DNA from: Hominimerdicola alba
GTDB lineage: Bacteria > Bacillota > Clostridia > Oscillospirales > Ruminococcaceae
DNA length: 64,000 bases
Assembly: GCF_900112155.1 (NCBI RefSeq)
Contig: NZ_FOKQ01000001.1
Coordinates: 228,175 to 292,174, forward strand
Reading direction: 5' to 3'
Position 1 is the stretch's first letter. Every line of letters starts with the position of its first letter. The notes below the pieces were generated by a model. It saw only the letters and a list, made by a program, of their open reading frames with translations. It searched no databases and had not been told where the DNA came from. Positions 40,897 to 48,979 of this stretch are shown in pieces. The position numbers were made by a program, and so were the translations under genes.

Positions 40897-43131
40897 CTAC
40901 CCCATCCCCAACAAATGCTCAAAGTCCTCTGCAGGCATCGGTTTGTGATAATAGTATCCCTGCATAGAACAGCAGCCCAGCTCATAAATGAAACGAGCCT
41001 GCTCCTCCTTTTCTACACCCTCAGCTATTATATCCATTCCAAGTGCCCTTGTCATTTTAATTATGTGACTGATGATGACGCGGCTCTTTTCCGTATCGCC
41101 TGTTTCGGTGAGGAAATACATATCAAGCTTGATGCGGTCTACCTGAACCTCTTTCAGCATATTCAAAGAGGAATATCCGCTGCCGAAATCATCCATCTCA
41201 ACTTTAAATCCGTACTTTCTCAGCTTTTGTGTGGTTGAGATCAGCAGTTCGGGACTTTCCACATATGCCGTTTCGGTTATCTCAATATGTAGCTGATCGG
41301 GAGTAAGATCATACTTCTCGATCAGTTTTAAGAAAAAGTCAGGGACATTATTATTCTTTGCCAGATCGGCGCGGGACAGGTTAACCGAGACTGTCATGCG
41401 CTTACCCTCCCTGTTCCAGCGCTGAAGATCACAACAGACTTTCTCCCATACGAAGCAGTCAAGATCATAGATAAGTCCTGCTTCTTCCAGGGCGGAAACA
41501 AATTTCCCGGGAGATATCCATCCCCTTGTGGTATGTTTCCAGCGGCACAGCGCTTCTGCACCTGTGATCTCGCCTGTCTCGTAATTAACCTGCGGCTGAT
41601 ACCAGACCATTATCTCCCCCGACCGAAGCGCCGCAGGAAGACGTCCCGTCACTTCAGCAAACAGTTTTCCGAGACTCCATTGCTCGGTATTATAAAACTC
41701 AAATCCGTCCTTATGCCCGTCGCGAAGTTTTTTCTCTGCAACACGCGCATAATCGATCATCTGATCCACATTTACATCTTTATGATCCTCAGGTGTCAGT
41801 GCATAAATTCCTGTACTTATACGAATATGTATCTCGCGTCCCTGATCTGTAAAATAATTCTTTACAGGTTCAAAAACTTTCTTAACATCCTCAGACAGCT
41901 GACCATCACCTTCAAGGTGACGAAGTGTGGCAAAATGATCTGCTTCCAGTCGGCAGAAAGCGTCAATATCGCTCATATTCTCCATTGACTTTTTCGCCCA
42001 GAAGCACAGCAGTTCGTCTCCCGCTTTCATGCCCAGACTGTCATTTATGTATTTGAAATTCTGTATGTTATTATATGAGATAACATAGGGAACATCGGGG
42101 TTACTGCGAAGCAGTTCTTCCACCCTGCTGCGAAAACTCTTCAGGCTAAGCACGCCTGTAAGCTGGTCATAGTCCATCACACGGCGCATTTTTTCTTCCT
42201 GATCAAAACGGAATGTTCTGGCTTTCAGGATAACTATAGTGACAAAAGATGCTATGAGCAGAAAAAACAGCAGGATAACAACACCGTACTCATATAAATA
42301 GTCATAAACATCATACTGGTACAGCCGTCTGCCTGTATAATCAAGTATAACAGCCTGCCGCTGAGTATCGGGAAGTGCTGATATGCCCTTGTCGAGCTGT
42401 GCGATCAGTTTCCTGCCCTCGGGAGTATCCTTAGTGCCTGCACGGAAATCCATTGAAAACATATTTGACGGCTGTACCGTCAGATCAGAATATGAAGGCT
42501 TTTGAAGAACATAGCTCCACACATAGGAATTATGCAGGAGAGCATCTACTTCTTTTCGGCGGAGCGCTTTCACACTTTCGTCCATCGTTTCAAAGAATTT
42601 GATCTCTATTCCGGGGTAAAGCTGACTGACAGTGTCTGCCCCGCCTGACAGTGAACTAAGCATACCTACTTTAAGCTCATTCAGTTGAGGCGGCTTTCTG
42701 TTGTTTACGGTAACAAGCGTAAATGGTGTCTGAAAAAGATTATCAGAAACGACCGTGGAACTGCCCGAAGCGCTTGAAATCGGGCTTCCGAAGGGAAGCA
42801 GGACATCGTACTCATCATTATCAAGAGCTTCTTTAAGTGTGCTTTCCCCTATAACCTTAAAAGAAGCATCAAATCCAGCTTCTTCCGAAGCAATTCGCAT
42901 CAGATCCACACCTATCCCAACAACCTCGCCTGTCTCCTTATCACAGTAAAAGATAGGACATCGATCTGCAGGTACGCCTACAGTGATCTTACGAATATTT
43001 CCATCTGCACAGACCCTGAAAGGCGAAACGGAAGTCAGCATTACCGTAAATACTGTGATAATGGCTATAAGGCACATTATATACTTTTTATATAATTTTG
43101 AAAAACCAAGTATTTTGCAAATATCTCTCAT
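40897..43131 (-). CDS. solute-binding / degenerate GGDEF / EAL protein
   Basis: 744 residues. Membrane segment or signal at about 18-36, one family 3 solute-binding domain (about 45-265), membrane segment (about 278-300), GGDEF-like domain (about 320-475) whose signature is CRLEADHFATL, hence inactive, and an EAL domain (about 490-740) with GAEALCRW, VSVNLSRAD, IEITETAY, MDDFGSGYSS, IKLDMYF and AEGVE intact. It should hydrolyse cyclic-di-GMP in response to an external ligand. I start at 43131, where GGAGGT is 6 bases upstream. It has a consensus promoter; the damaged ABC exporter follows in the same direction. Confidence 0.9.
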   Translation of the reverse strand: MRDICKILGFSKLYKKYIMCLIAIITVFTVMLTSVSPFRVCADGNIRKITVGVPADRCPIFYCDKETGEVVGIGVDLMRIASEEAGFDASFKVIGESTLKEALDNDEYDVLLPFGSPISSASGSSTVVSDNLFQTPFTLVTVNNRKPPQLNELKVGMLSSLSGGADTVSQLYPGIEIKFFETMDESVKALRRKEVDALLHNSYVWSYVLQKPSYSDLTVQPSNMFSMDFRAGTKDTPEGRKLIAQLDKGISALPDTQRQAVILDYTGRRLYQYDVYDYLYEYGVVILLFFLLIASFVTIVILKARTFRFDQEEKMRRVMDYDQLTGVLSLKSFRSRVEELLRSNPDVPYVISYNNIQNFKYINDSLGMKAGDELLCFWAKKSMENMSDIDAFCRLEADHFATLRHLEGDGQLSEDVKKVFEPVKNYFTDQGREIHIRISTGIYALTPEDHKDVNVDQMIDYARVAEKKLRDGHKDGFEFYNTEQWSLGKLFAEVTGRLPAALRSGEIMVWYQPQVNYETGEITGAEALCRWKHTTRGWISPGKFVSALEEAGLIYDLDCFVWEKVCCDLQRWNREGKRMTVSVNLSRADLAKNNNVPDFFLKLIEKYDLTPDQLHIEITETAYVESPELLISTTQKLRKYGFKVEMDDFGSGYSSLNMLKEVQVDRIKLDMYFLTETGDTEKSRVIISHIIKMTRALGMDIIAEGVEKEEQARFIYELGCCSMQGYYYHKPMPAEDFEHLLGMG

Positions 43132-43220
43132 CTGTAAACCTCCACACAAGGTCCGCAGACCTGTTTTTGATTTCCACTCTATTTTTTACAAACGAGCCAG
43201 ATGTATATTGTTTATTAACA

Positions 43221-43249
43221 ATTATACATTAAATTACATAAAATGTCAA
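43221..43249 (-). promoter_or_regulatory. promoter of the SBP-GGDEF-EAL gene
   Basis: Minus strand TTGACA (43244-43249), 17-base spacer, TATAAT (43221-43226). Confidence 0.9.
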
Positions 43250-43306
43250 CCGTTTGTACAAGAAAATAAAATATTTTAAGCTATATTATTTCTGATTCGC
43301 TTAAAC

Positions 43307-43335
43307 TTGACTTTTCATCGATGATGATGTATAAT
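43307..43335 (+). promoter_or_regulatory. promoter of the DUF6630-like gene
   Basis: TTGACT (43307-43312), 17-base spacer, TATAAT (43330-43335). Confidence 0.85.
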
Positions 43336-43410
43336 CACAGAAAAAGAGTAGAATTTTGCCTGCTCATTAAAGCCAAACAGAGTTAATAAATATGTAAAAG
43401 GACAGTAGTT

Positions 43411-43971
43411 ATGGGATTAATTGATAAATTTAAGAAAAAGACAGCCAACGACAGCGCGGACAATTCTAAGATAATAGCTGAAATTTTCAGGACGATCTGC
43501 AAAGACAAGGAAAATATAGCAGCACAGATCGCCGAATGTACAAGTTCCCCAAAAGATTACGCTGTTAAAAACGCAGCTCCGTATTCCGAGCGCGGGATTT
43601 CTCCCGATGATACCGACACCGATACTCTTATGTGGATAGGCTGCGTGGATATTCTGATAAATAACGCATATGCAGCGGAGCTTGATTTCAGCTGTGAACT
43701 TGAAGATCTTATTTTCAATCTTGGTAAGCTTGACTCTGTTGCCGATGAAAACGTAAATTTTGATGAGAATGATCTTTCTGCCGATGATGACATTACTATC
43801 TGGCTTGATAAGCTTGACGAACAGCTCAAAGATCGAAAACTCTGCATAGGCGGTATAGATATTGACAGCGACAGCTATGTGATCTTTCTTACCGATATCC
43901 AAACGCTGGAGAAGCTAAAGGATAGCGCAGGAAGTATTGGTCATAGGATAGACTTTGCAAAAAATCTGTAA
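43411..43971 (+). CDS. DUF6630-like cytosolic protein
   Basis: 186 residues, very acidic, no signal or membrane segment. The stretch WIGCVDILINNAYAAELDF and the C-terminal CIGGIDIDSDSYVIFLT resemble DUF6630, a family of unknown function often seen in polymorphic-toxin or immunity neighbourhoods; I recognise this from memory only. AAAGGACAG precedes the ATG. It is monocistronic, with its own promoter and a terminator at 44079-44109. Confidence 0.6.
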   Translation: MGLIDKFKKKTANDSADNSKIIAEIFRTICKDKENIAAQIAECTSSPKDYAVKNAAPYSERGISPDDTDTDTLMWIGCVDILINNAYAAELDFSCELEDLIFNLGKLDSVADENVNFDENDLSADDDITIWLDKLDEQLKDRKLCIGGIDIDSDSYVIFLTDIQTLEKLKDSAGSIGHRIDFAKNL

Positions 43972-44602
43972 ACAGATGATGAGAAGTTTCCTTTGATATT
44001 TTATCCCGATCTGATTTCATGACAAGTCTTATCACATACTATTTATAATAGTTCATCATTGGAAAGAAAGACAAGATAAAAAGGTCACAGCCCATAAACT
44101 GTGATCTTTCTCTTTTATTCTCCACTGTCTGCAATTGCCGAATTCAGATGTAAAAAAACTGGAAAAATAAGCCATTTTATGGCTACTGACGCTCGTCACC
44201 TTTGCCTAACTTACAATATCCTGAATGTTTAATTTCTACAAATTCATTTCTGGAATAATAAAAGTTCAGCAGAAATGCTTGCGCTGTCTGAAAAACTGTA
44301 ATATAATCATTAATGTTAGATGAACAAACCAAGGCAGCACCGCACGACCATCGGATAACGTTTTTGTACACCATCTGCTTGCAGATTTTGTGCAGCACGC
44401 ACATTCGATGCCCCATATATTTGTGAAAGATCACATCAAAATAATCATTCCCACGAAACGTATATATTATGTTGGCGGCAAAAATCCGCGGAACCGATAT
44501 ATAACTTTTGCAATAGGAACAACTATGAAGTGATCGCACGGCGTTGCCCTGACAACATTCTGGCGTATAAAAAAAGATCAATTGAAAACGGAGGTAATCA
44601 AA
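43972..44602. other. long intergenic region
   Basis: Terminator at 44079-44118 (AAAGGTCACAG pairs with CTGTGATCTTT, then CTCTTTT). From 44183 to about 44500 the minus strand is open, but reads Cys/His/Tyr-rich sequence without ribosome site or family; I do not call it. A weak promoter (TTGCCC, TATAAA) precedes the gene at 44603. Confidence 0.45.
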
Positions 44603-46663
44603 TTGGAAAAGAAACATAACGTTATGAAGCGTACACTGGCGGGTCTGACCGCTGCTCTGTGCATTGCAGGCTGTCTGCCTGCTGTTGCAGCAAGTGCAGA
44701 AAGTAATAACCAAACTGAGATCACCTATACTAATGGTCGCGGTGGTGTAACAGGCGGCTGGGAGGTCGTAAAAGGCAGTACATCGCCCGAAAACAACCCT
44801 GATGCTATTGATGCTCTGGAAAAGGCGACCAGCAACATCGACGGCGTTGCATACACCCCTGTTGCAGTACTTGCAAGGCAGTGCGTGGCAGGTACTAATT
44901 ACTGTATGTTATGCAAAGTCAAGGCTGTCGCTCCGAAGGCAAGACCCTCTTATCAGCTGATATACATCTACGAGGATCTTAAGGGCGGAGCTGAGATCAT
45001 CGGGTGGACAACGGTATTGAGAAGCCCAGCTGAGGGAGCCACCGGCGGCTATGCTGTAAATGACGGAGATACATCACTTTCAGCTCATAAAGATGTTCTG
45101 GATTTATTCAATAAGAAAATGGAAGGCAGTGGAGGCGTAGATATCAGACCGATAGCATATCTCGGAAGTCAGGTGGTAGCAGGTACGAACCATCTGCTCC
45201 TTTGCAAATCCACAGTTGTTTATCCCGGAGCAGAACCGACTTATGAGTTCGTTACACTATATGAAGATCTTGAGGGAAATGTGCAGATAAGTATTTCCCA
45301 GAAAATAAGATTCGGCGATATGGGAAACTACGAAGAGCGCATCATTCACGTCGATGCCAAAGATCCCACCTGCACCGAGGACGGCAATACTGAATTCTGG
45401 TTTGATCCGATCAATAACAAATTTTACGCCGATGAAAAGAGCAAAAATGAGATAACTCAAGCTGATACCGTTGTCAAAGCACTCGGTCACGACCTGGACG
45501 ATTCCGAATGGACATGGAACAACGATCATACTTCTGCCCACCTTACCGTGAAGTGCAAGAAATGCGGTGCAAAGGTGATCGATGAAGACGGCACGGTCGT
45601 AGAAAAGAATGTATATCCGGCTACTTACAACAAAACAGGCTTCATTAACTATGTTGCGACAGTGACCATCGATGACGAGTCATGGGAGAACCACTGTATT
45701 GTAGTTCTACCAAAGCTAACCTATACCGCACCTAAGATCTCCTATGAAAAGGGTCAGGGCGCAGTAAAGCTCAGCTGGACAGAAGTAGAAGGTGTAGAAG
45801 AGTACGGTGTTGCAGGCTATATTAACGGCAAGTGGAAGCTTCTCGATCATGGCACAGGTACATCTTATGTACTTAAAAACCTGAAGGCAGGCGGCAGCTA
45901 CAAAGTTGCAGTTGTATCAAAATCCAGCGGACAGTGGATCACTGATTTCTCCAATGCCATAACAGTTACCCCGAAGGATACAGTCACAAACCTCTATCCC
46001 AAATTCCAGACCAAGGTCATCAACGAAAAGATAGGCTACAAGTGGGAAGCAGTTCCCGGTGCTGAGAAATATGCAGTAGCAGTTTGCCTCGCAAACAAGT
46101 GGCAGATCGCTAAGCAGCTGGACAGCAATGTCCGCACATGGACTTCACCTAAGGTGCAGAGCGGTTCTTACAAGACAGTCGTAGTAGCAAAAGTTAACGG
46201 CAAATGGGTGACTGCACAGGCTCCCGCACACGCTGTTACAGTTTCCGTCCCCTCGGCTGCCGATCAGCTAAGCCTTGAAGATAATGAGTACTGGATAACA
46301 CTTTACAACTACAGCGGTGAACAGCAGACTTGGGATATCAGTTGCGCTGTTCCCGGTGATTCACAGTACTTCGAGTTCTTTGACAGCAACAAGAACAATA
46401 CCGCTCAGCAAACTCTGCCCAGACATATCTTGGCACCTAACGGCGGTTCTATGCAGTTCGGTATCAGGCAGAAAACTCCCGGTATCGGTGATCTTAGCTC
46501 CTGTCTGAAAATAACAAATGCTGAAGGTAAGGAATACACAGTTTCTTTATCAGAAGACACAATAATCAGTGAGGACGAAAATTTGTGCGCTATCTACTTC
46601 GATGGTTTTGACTTCATGTCTCCAATAGAATTTAAATGTAGGTACGCTCTATCTGTAGACTAA
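44603..46663 (+). CDS. secreted protein with two cystatin-like domains and FN3/CBM37-like repeats
   Basis: 686 residues. Signal peptide about 1-33 (KRTLAGLTAALCIAG...ASA). Residues about 45-135 and 148-232 are two copies of a cystatin-like domain, each with an N-terminal TGG and a Q-x-V-x-G loop (QCVAG at 93-97, QVVAG at 190-194) followed by TNY or TNH. Next comes a segment with THC-type pattern DPTCTEDGNTEFWF and CKKCG (about 250-345), shared in style with the protein at 46929. Two divergent copies of the CBM37/FN3-like module follow (about 380-465 and 468-550), then a unique C-terminus. TTG start: GGAGGT stands 7 bases upstream. Predicted role: surface-held protease inhibitor or binding protein; inference only. 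Confidence 0.75.
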   Translation: MEKKHNVMKRTLAGLTAALCIAGCLPAVAASAESNNQTEITYTNGRGGVTGGWEVVKGSTSPENNPDAIDALEKATSNIDGVAYTPVAVLARQCVAGTNYCMLCKVKAVAPKARPSYQLIYIYEDLKGGAEIIGWTTVLRSPAEGATGGYAVNDGDTSLSAHKDVLDLFNKKMEGSGGVDIRPIAYLGSQVVAGTNHLLLCKSTVVYPGAEPTYEFVTLYEDLEGNVQISISQKIRFGDMGNYEERIIHVDAKDPTCTEDGNTEFWFDPINNKFYADEKSKNEITQADTVVKALGHDLDDSEWTWNNDHTSAHLTVKCKKCGAKVIDEDGTVVEKNVYPATYNKTGFINYVATVTIDDESWENHCIVVLPKLTYTAPKISYEKGQGAVKLSWTEVEGVEEYGVAGYINGKWKLLDHGTGTSYVLKNLKAGGSYKVAVVSKSSGQWITDFSNAITVTPKDTVTNLYPKFQTKVINEKIGYKWEAVPGAEKYAVAVCLANKWQIAKQLDSNVRTWTSPKVQSGSYKTVVVAKVNGKWVTAQAPAHAVTVSVPSAADQLSLEDNEYWITLYNYSGEQQTWDISCAVPGDSQYFEFFDSNKNNTAQQTLPRHILAPNGGSMQFGIRQKTPGIGDLSSCLKITNAEGKEYTVSLSEDTIISEDENLCAIYFDGFDFMSPIEFKCRYALSVD

Positions 46664-46742
46664 GGACATATTGCTACGCACAAAAGAGGTTTCACACTAG
46701 TCGATTTGATCATTAGGATGATACAAATTCAATAGCAATATA

Positions 46743-46776
46743 AAGACCGGCAGTTCCTTCGGGGACTGCCGGTCTT
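46743..46776. terminator. hairpin between convergent genes
   Basis: 11-bp perfect stem AAGACCGGCAG with a 12-base loop. Weak T-tracts on both sides. Confidence 0.7.
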
Positions 46777-46798
46777 AGGTTATGTTATTTGTCAGGGA

Positions 46799-46909
46799 TC
46801 AAGGATCAGTAATATAATCTTCCTGTGTCCCTCCGCCTGATGCAACAATTACATCTTCTGTTTCAAAGTGAATTATCTCCATTTCGGGTTTCTGCATTTT
46901 CTTTTCCAT
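46799..46909 (-). CDS. 36-residue peptide
   Basis: A short frame with ATG preceded by GGAGAAAT. It starts MEKKMQKPEMEIIHFETED, continues VIVASGGG and ends YITDP. Small peptides with a KxPxMExxxFExEDVIxxSG style occur in many Ruminococcus and Clostridium genomes as unannotated or hypothetical ORFs; I recall the style but no function. It sits 19 bases after the stop of the LRR_5 gene on the same strand, so it is the last gene of that transcript, before the hairpin at 46743-46776. The coding bias and conserved style make it credible. Confidence 0.6.
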   Translation of the reverse strand: MEKKMQKPEMEIIHFETEDVIVASGGGTQEDYITDP

Positions 46910-46928
46910 TAGTATTTCTCCGATCTAT

Positions 46929-48632
46929 TTATTGATTTAACGGAGCAGAAGTCAATACATCTGTATAAGCTTCATGCGATTCTCCGTTATTATCTTTGTA
47001 CTTGATATAACCGCAGACACGAAGGGTCTTAGCAGCACTTACGGTACCCATCGTGAGATTGATCCTGTATGTTCCTCTTGCATTTGTAAGAGCTGTATAA
47101 TGCACATTTGTGTCGGATGTGCTGATATTGGGCTCGGCTACTTCATAGCTTCTTACGATCGCAGCTTTTTCAAGTGTATAGCCGTCGGGCAGTTCCCAAT
47201 CATATGTGAATGATACCTTATTCTTACCATTTCCAATATCCTCTCTATCAGAAATATTCATAGTAAGAACAGGTTGTGCCGTAACTATATTATCTGAATA
47301 CCTCGGTTCAATGTTCATATTTCGGGTAGCATAGAAGTAGTAAGTCTTCGAACCGCTGATCTTGTTATCTGTACCGGTCTCATACCAGCCCTCGAAATAC
47401 TGGCCTGCGGGAACATTTGCTACTGCCTTAACCTGTGTACCGTATTTATACTGCTTTTCATTACCGTTGATAGTGATTGTGTAGCTTGTTGACTCGTTCT
47501 TGGTGCTTTGGTATTCAATAATATTATATGTTACAGAGGCAGTGAATGTTTTGATACCGTCATTTTCAGTAATAGTAAGTGTCGGTGTTTCTTCGGGAGT
47601 TACGATATCACCGCAGTTCTTGCACTTGAACTTCACGCTAACGTCATAGGTGTCACCGTTCCTTATCCATGTCCACATGGGTGAAGTCTCATCGTAGGTG
47701 TGACCTGTTGCCGGGATGATCCAGGAGTCTGGTTCGATCTCAACATATTCATTGTTTATAAGCGTATAATACTTTCCGTTTGAGCCTTCGTAATATGCGC
47801 TGTTTCCGTTTGTTTTGCAGGTTGCTTCTACAGCAGGAACCAAAGCAAGTGTGACGTTCGGCAGAATAGTGATATTACCACTTCTCAGTGCATCTTCAGA
47901 AAGGCTATATGTTTTTCCGCCTGAACTATACATTAAACCAGAGGGGGTAATTGTAGCTAATTCGTTACAGGAAACAAAACAACCACTGCCAATAGAAAGC
48001 GATGATGCAATTCTATCTTCAAAATTAACAGTTTTAAGATTTTGACAACCGTTAAATGCGCTACTGTAGATGGATATAACAGAATTTGGGATATAAACAG
48101 AGTCTAATAAATAACACCATTTAAATGAAGAAGCTCCTATGCTTGTAACAGTGTTCGGAATAGTAACTTTATTTAATGATGTGCAATTATAAAATGCATA
48201 ATCACCTATTTTAGTGATACCGGGTTCTACAACTATTTTTGTTATTTTGGGTGTTTTATCTTTTCTATAATTTTCCCAAGGCATATTTTTCTGGCTATAA
48301 CTCGCCATAGGACCTGTTCCACTGATCGTAAGCACACCGTCGCTGTCGAGTGTCCATGTTACTTCGGTTTGATGACCTGTTGTACCGCAGTCGCCGGAAG
48401 CTACTTCCGTTGCTGCACTTGCCACAATAGCCGTGCCTCCTGTCAAAAAGCCTCCAACGCTCGCAGGCACAGCACCTGCTACAAGAGCTAAAGACAGCAT
48501 ACCTGCAATTACCTTTTTACAGCAAAAAAGCACATCTAAAAAGGGACTATCCATTTGAGTTACGCTTGTGTTGATATTGAAATAAGAAAGACAAGTACGC
48601 TTAACCTGTGGAATTGTAACGCACTTTTGCAT
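46929..48632 (-). CDS. LRR_5 (BspA-type) secreted protein
   Basis: 567 residues. An unusual N-terminal stretch of about 40 residues precedes a normal signal sequence (KKVIAGMLSLALVAGAVPAS). Then a GDCGTTG...WTLDSDGVLTISGTGPM segment, which commonly opens BspA-like proteins, and LRR_5 repeats (ITKIVVEPGITKIGDYAFYNC, VTSIGASSFKWC) at about 125-215. A segment with ATCKTNGNSAYY and CKNCG (about 270-350) resembles part of the 44603 protein. The rest is Ig-like beta domains with EGWYETG. The start is uncertain: the ATG at 48632 has only a weak AGAAAGAA; the leader may reflect loss of the original start near the signal peptide. Confidence 0.8.
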   Translation of the reverse strand: MQKCVTIPQVKRTCLSYFNINTSVTQMDSPFLDVLFCCKKVIAGMLSLALVAGAVPASVGGFLTGGTAIVASAATEVASGDCGTTGHQTEVTWTLDSDGVLTISGTGPMASYSQKNMPWENYRKDKTPKITKIVVEPGITKIGDYAFYNCTSLNKVTIPNTVTSIGASSFKWCYLLDSVYIPNSVISIYSSAFNGCQNLKTVNFEDRIASSLSIGSGCFVSCNELATITPSGLMYSSGGKTYSLSEDALRSGNITILPNVTLALVPAVEATCKTNGNSAYYEGSNGKYYTLINNEYVEIEPDSWIIPATGHTYDETSPMWTWIRNGDTYDVSVKFKCKNCGDIVTPEETPTLTITENDGIKTFTASVTYNIIEYQSTKNESTSYTITINGNEKQYKYGTQVKAVANVPAGQYFEGWYETGTDNKISGSKTYYFYATRNMNIEPRYSDNIVTAQPVLTMNISDREDIGNGKNKVSFTYDWELPDGYTLEKAAIVRSYEVAEPNISTSDTNVHYTALTNARGTYRINLTMGTVSAAKTLRVCGYIKYKDNNGESHEAYTDVLTSAPLNQ

Positions 48633-48688
48633 AATTGCCAGTTCTTTCTATGTTAATTAAAAATTCAATTTCCAATAGCATTTTGAAC

Positions 48689-48717
48689 ATTATATCATAT
48701 TTGTTCATAATCGTCAA
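48689..48717 (-). promoter_or_regulatory. promoter of the LRR_5 gene
   Basis: Minus strand TTGACG (48712-48717), 17-base spacer, TATAAT (48689-48694). Confidence 0.85.
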
Positions 48718-48833
48718 GCAACCTTTGTATATAATGAAATATAAAATTAGTAGTCCGCCATTTCCTTTTATCTGTACTATCTTATAGATATGTATGGGAT
48801 ATGATAAAAAGATAAAAATATTGAACAAATAAT

Positions 48834-48859
48834 ATCCACTTTTTACACCAAATGTCCAC
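48834..48859 (+). promoter_or_regulatory. direct repeat upstream of the GH30 promoter
   Basis: TCCAC at 48834-48838 and 48855-48859, 21 bases apart (two helical turns), ending 8 bases before the -35 box. This geometry is typical for an AraC-family activator. Confidence 0.5.
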
Positions 48860-48867
48860 GATGTGAG

Positions 48868-48896
48868 TTGACCTCTTGGGATAAATTTAGTATAAT
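48868..48896 (+). promoter_or_regulatory. promoter of the GH30 xylanase gene
   Basis: TTGACC (48868-48873), 17-base spacer, TATAAT (48891-48896). Confidence 0.87.
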
Positions 48897-48979
48897 ATAA
48901 TAACAAAATGGGATATGTGCTTATTTAATAAGCGCGGGTTTTGATTGTTTTTATACACAATCAGAAGGAGGAGTTTAAT

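Larger units (their letters stand above)
48633..48979. other. divergent control region of LRR_5 and GH30 genes
   Basis: Contains the LRR_5 promoter, the GH30 promoter and a direct repeat (separate entries). No further gene is seen. Confidence 0.6.

Noticed and set aside
44183..44713. Minus-strand open frame of 176 codons
   Set aside because: It overlaps the signal-peptide region of the 44603 gene, has no ribosome site and resembles no family; only its left part is in non-coding DNA.
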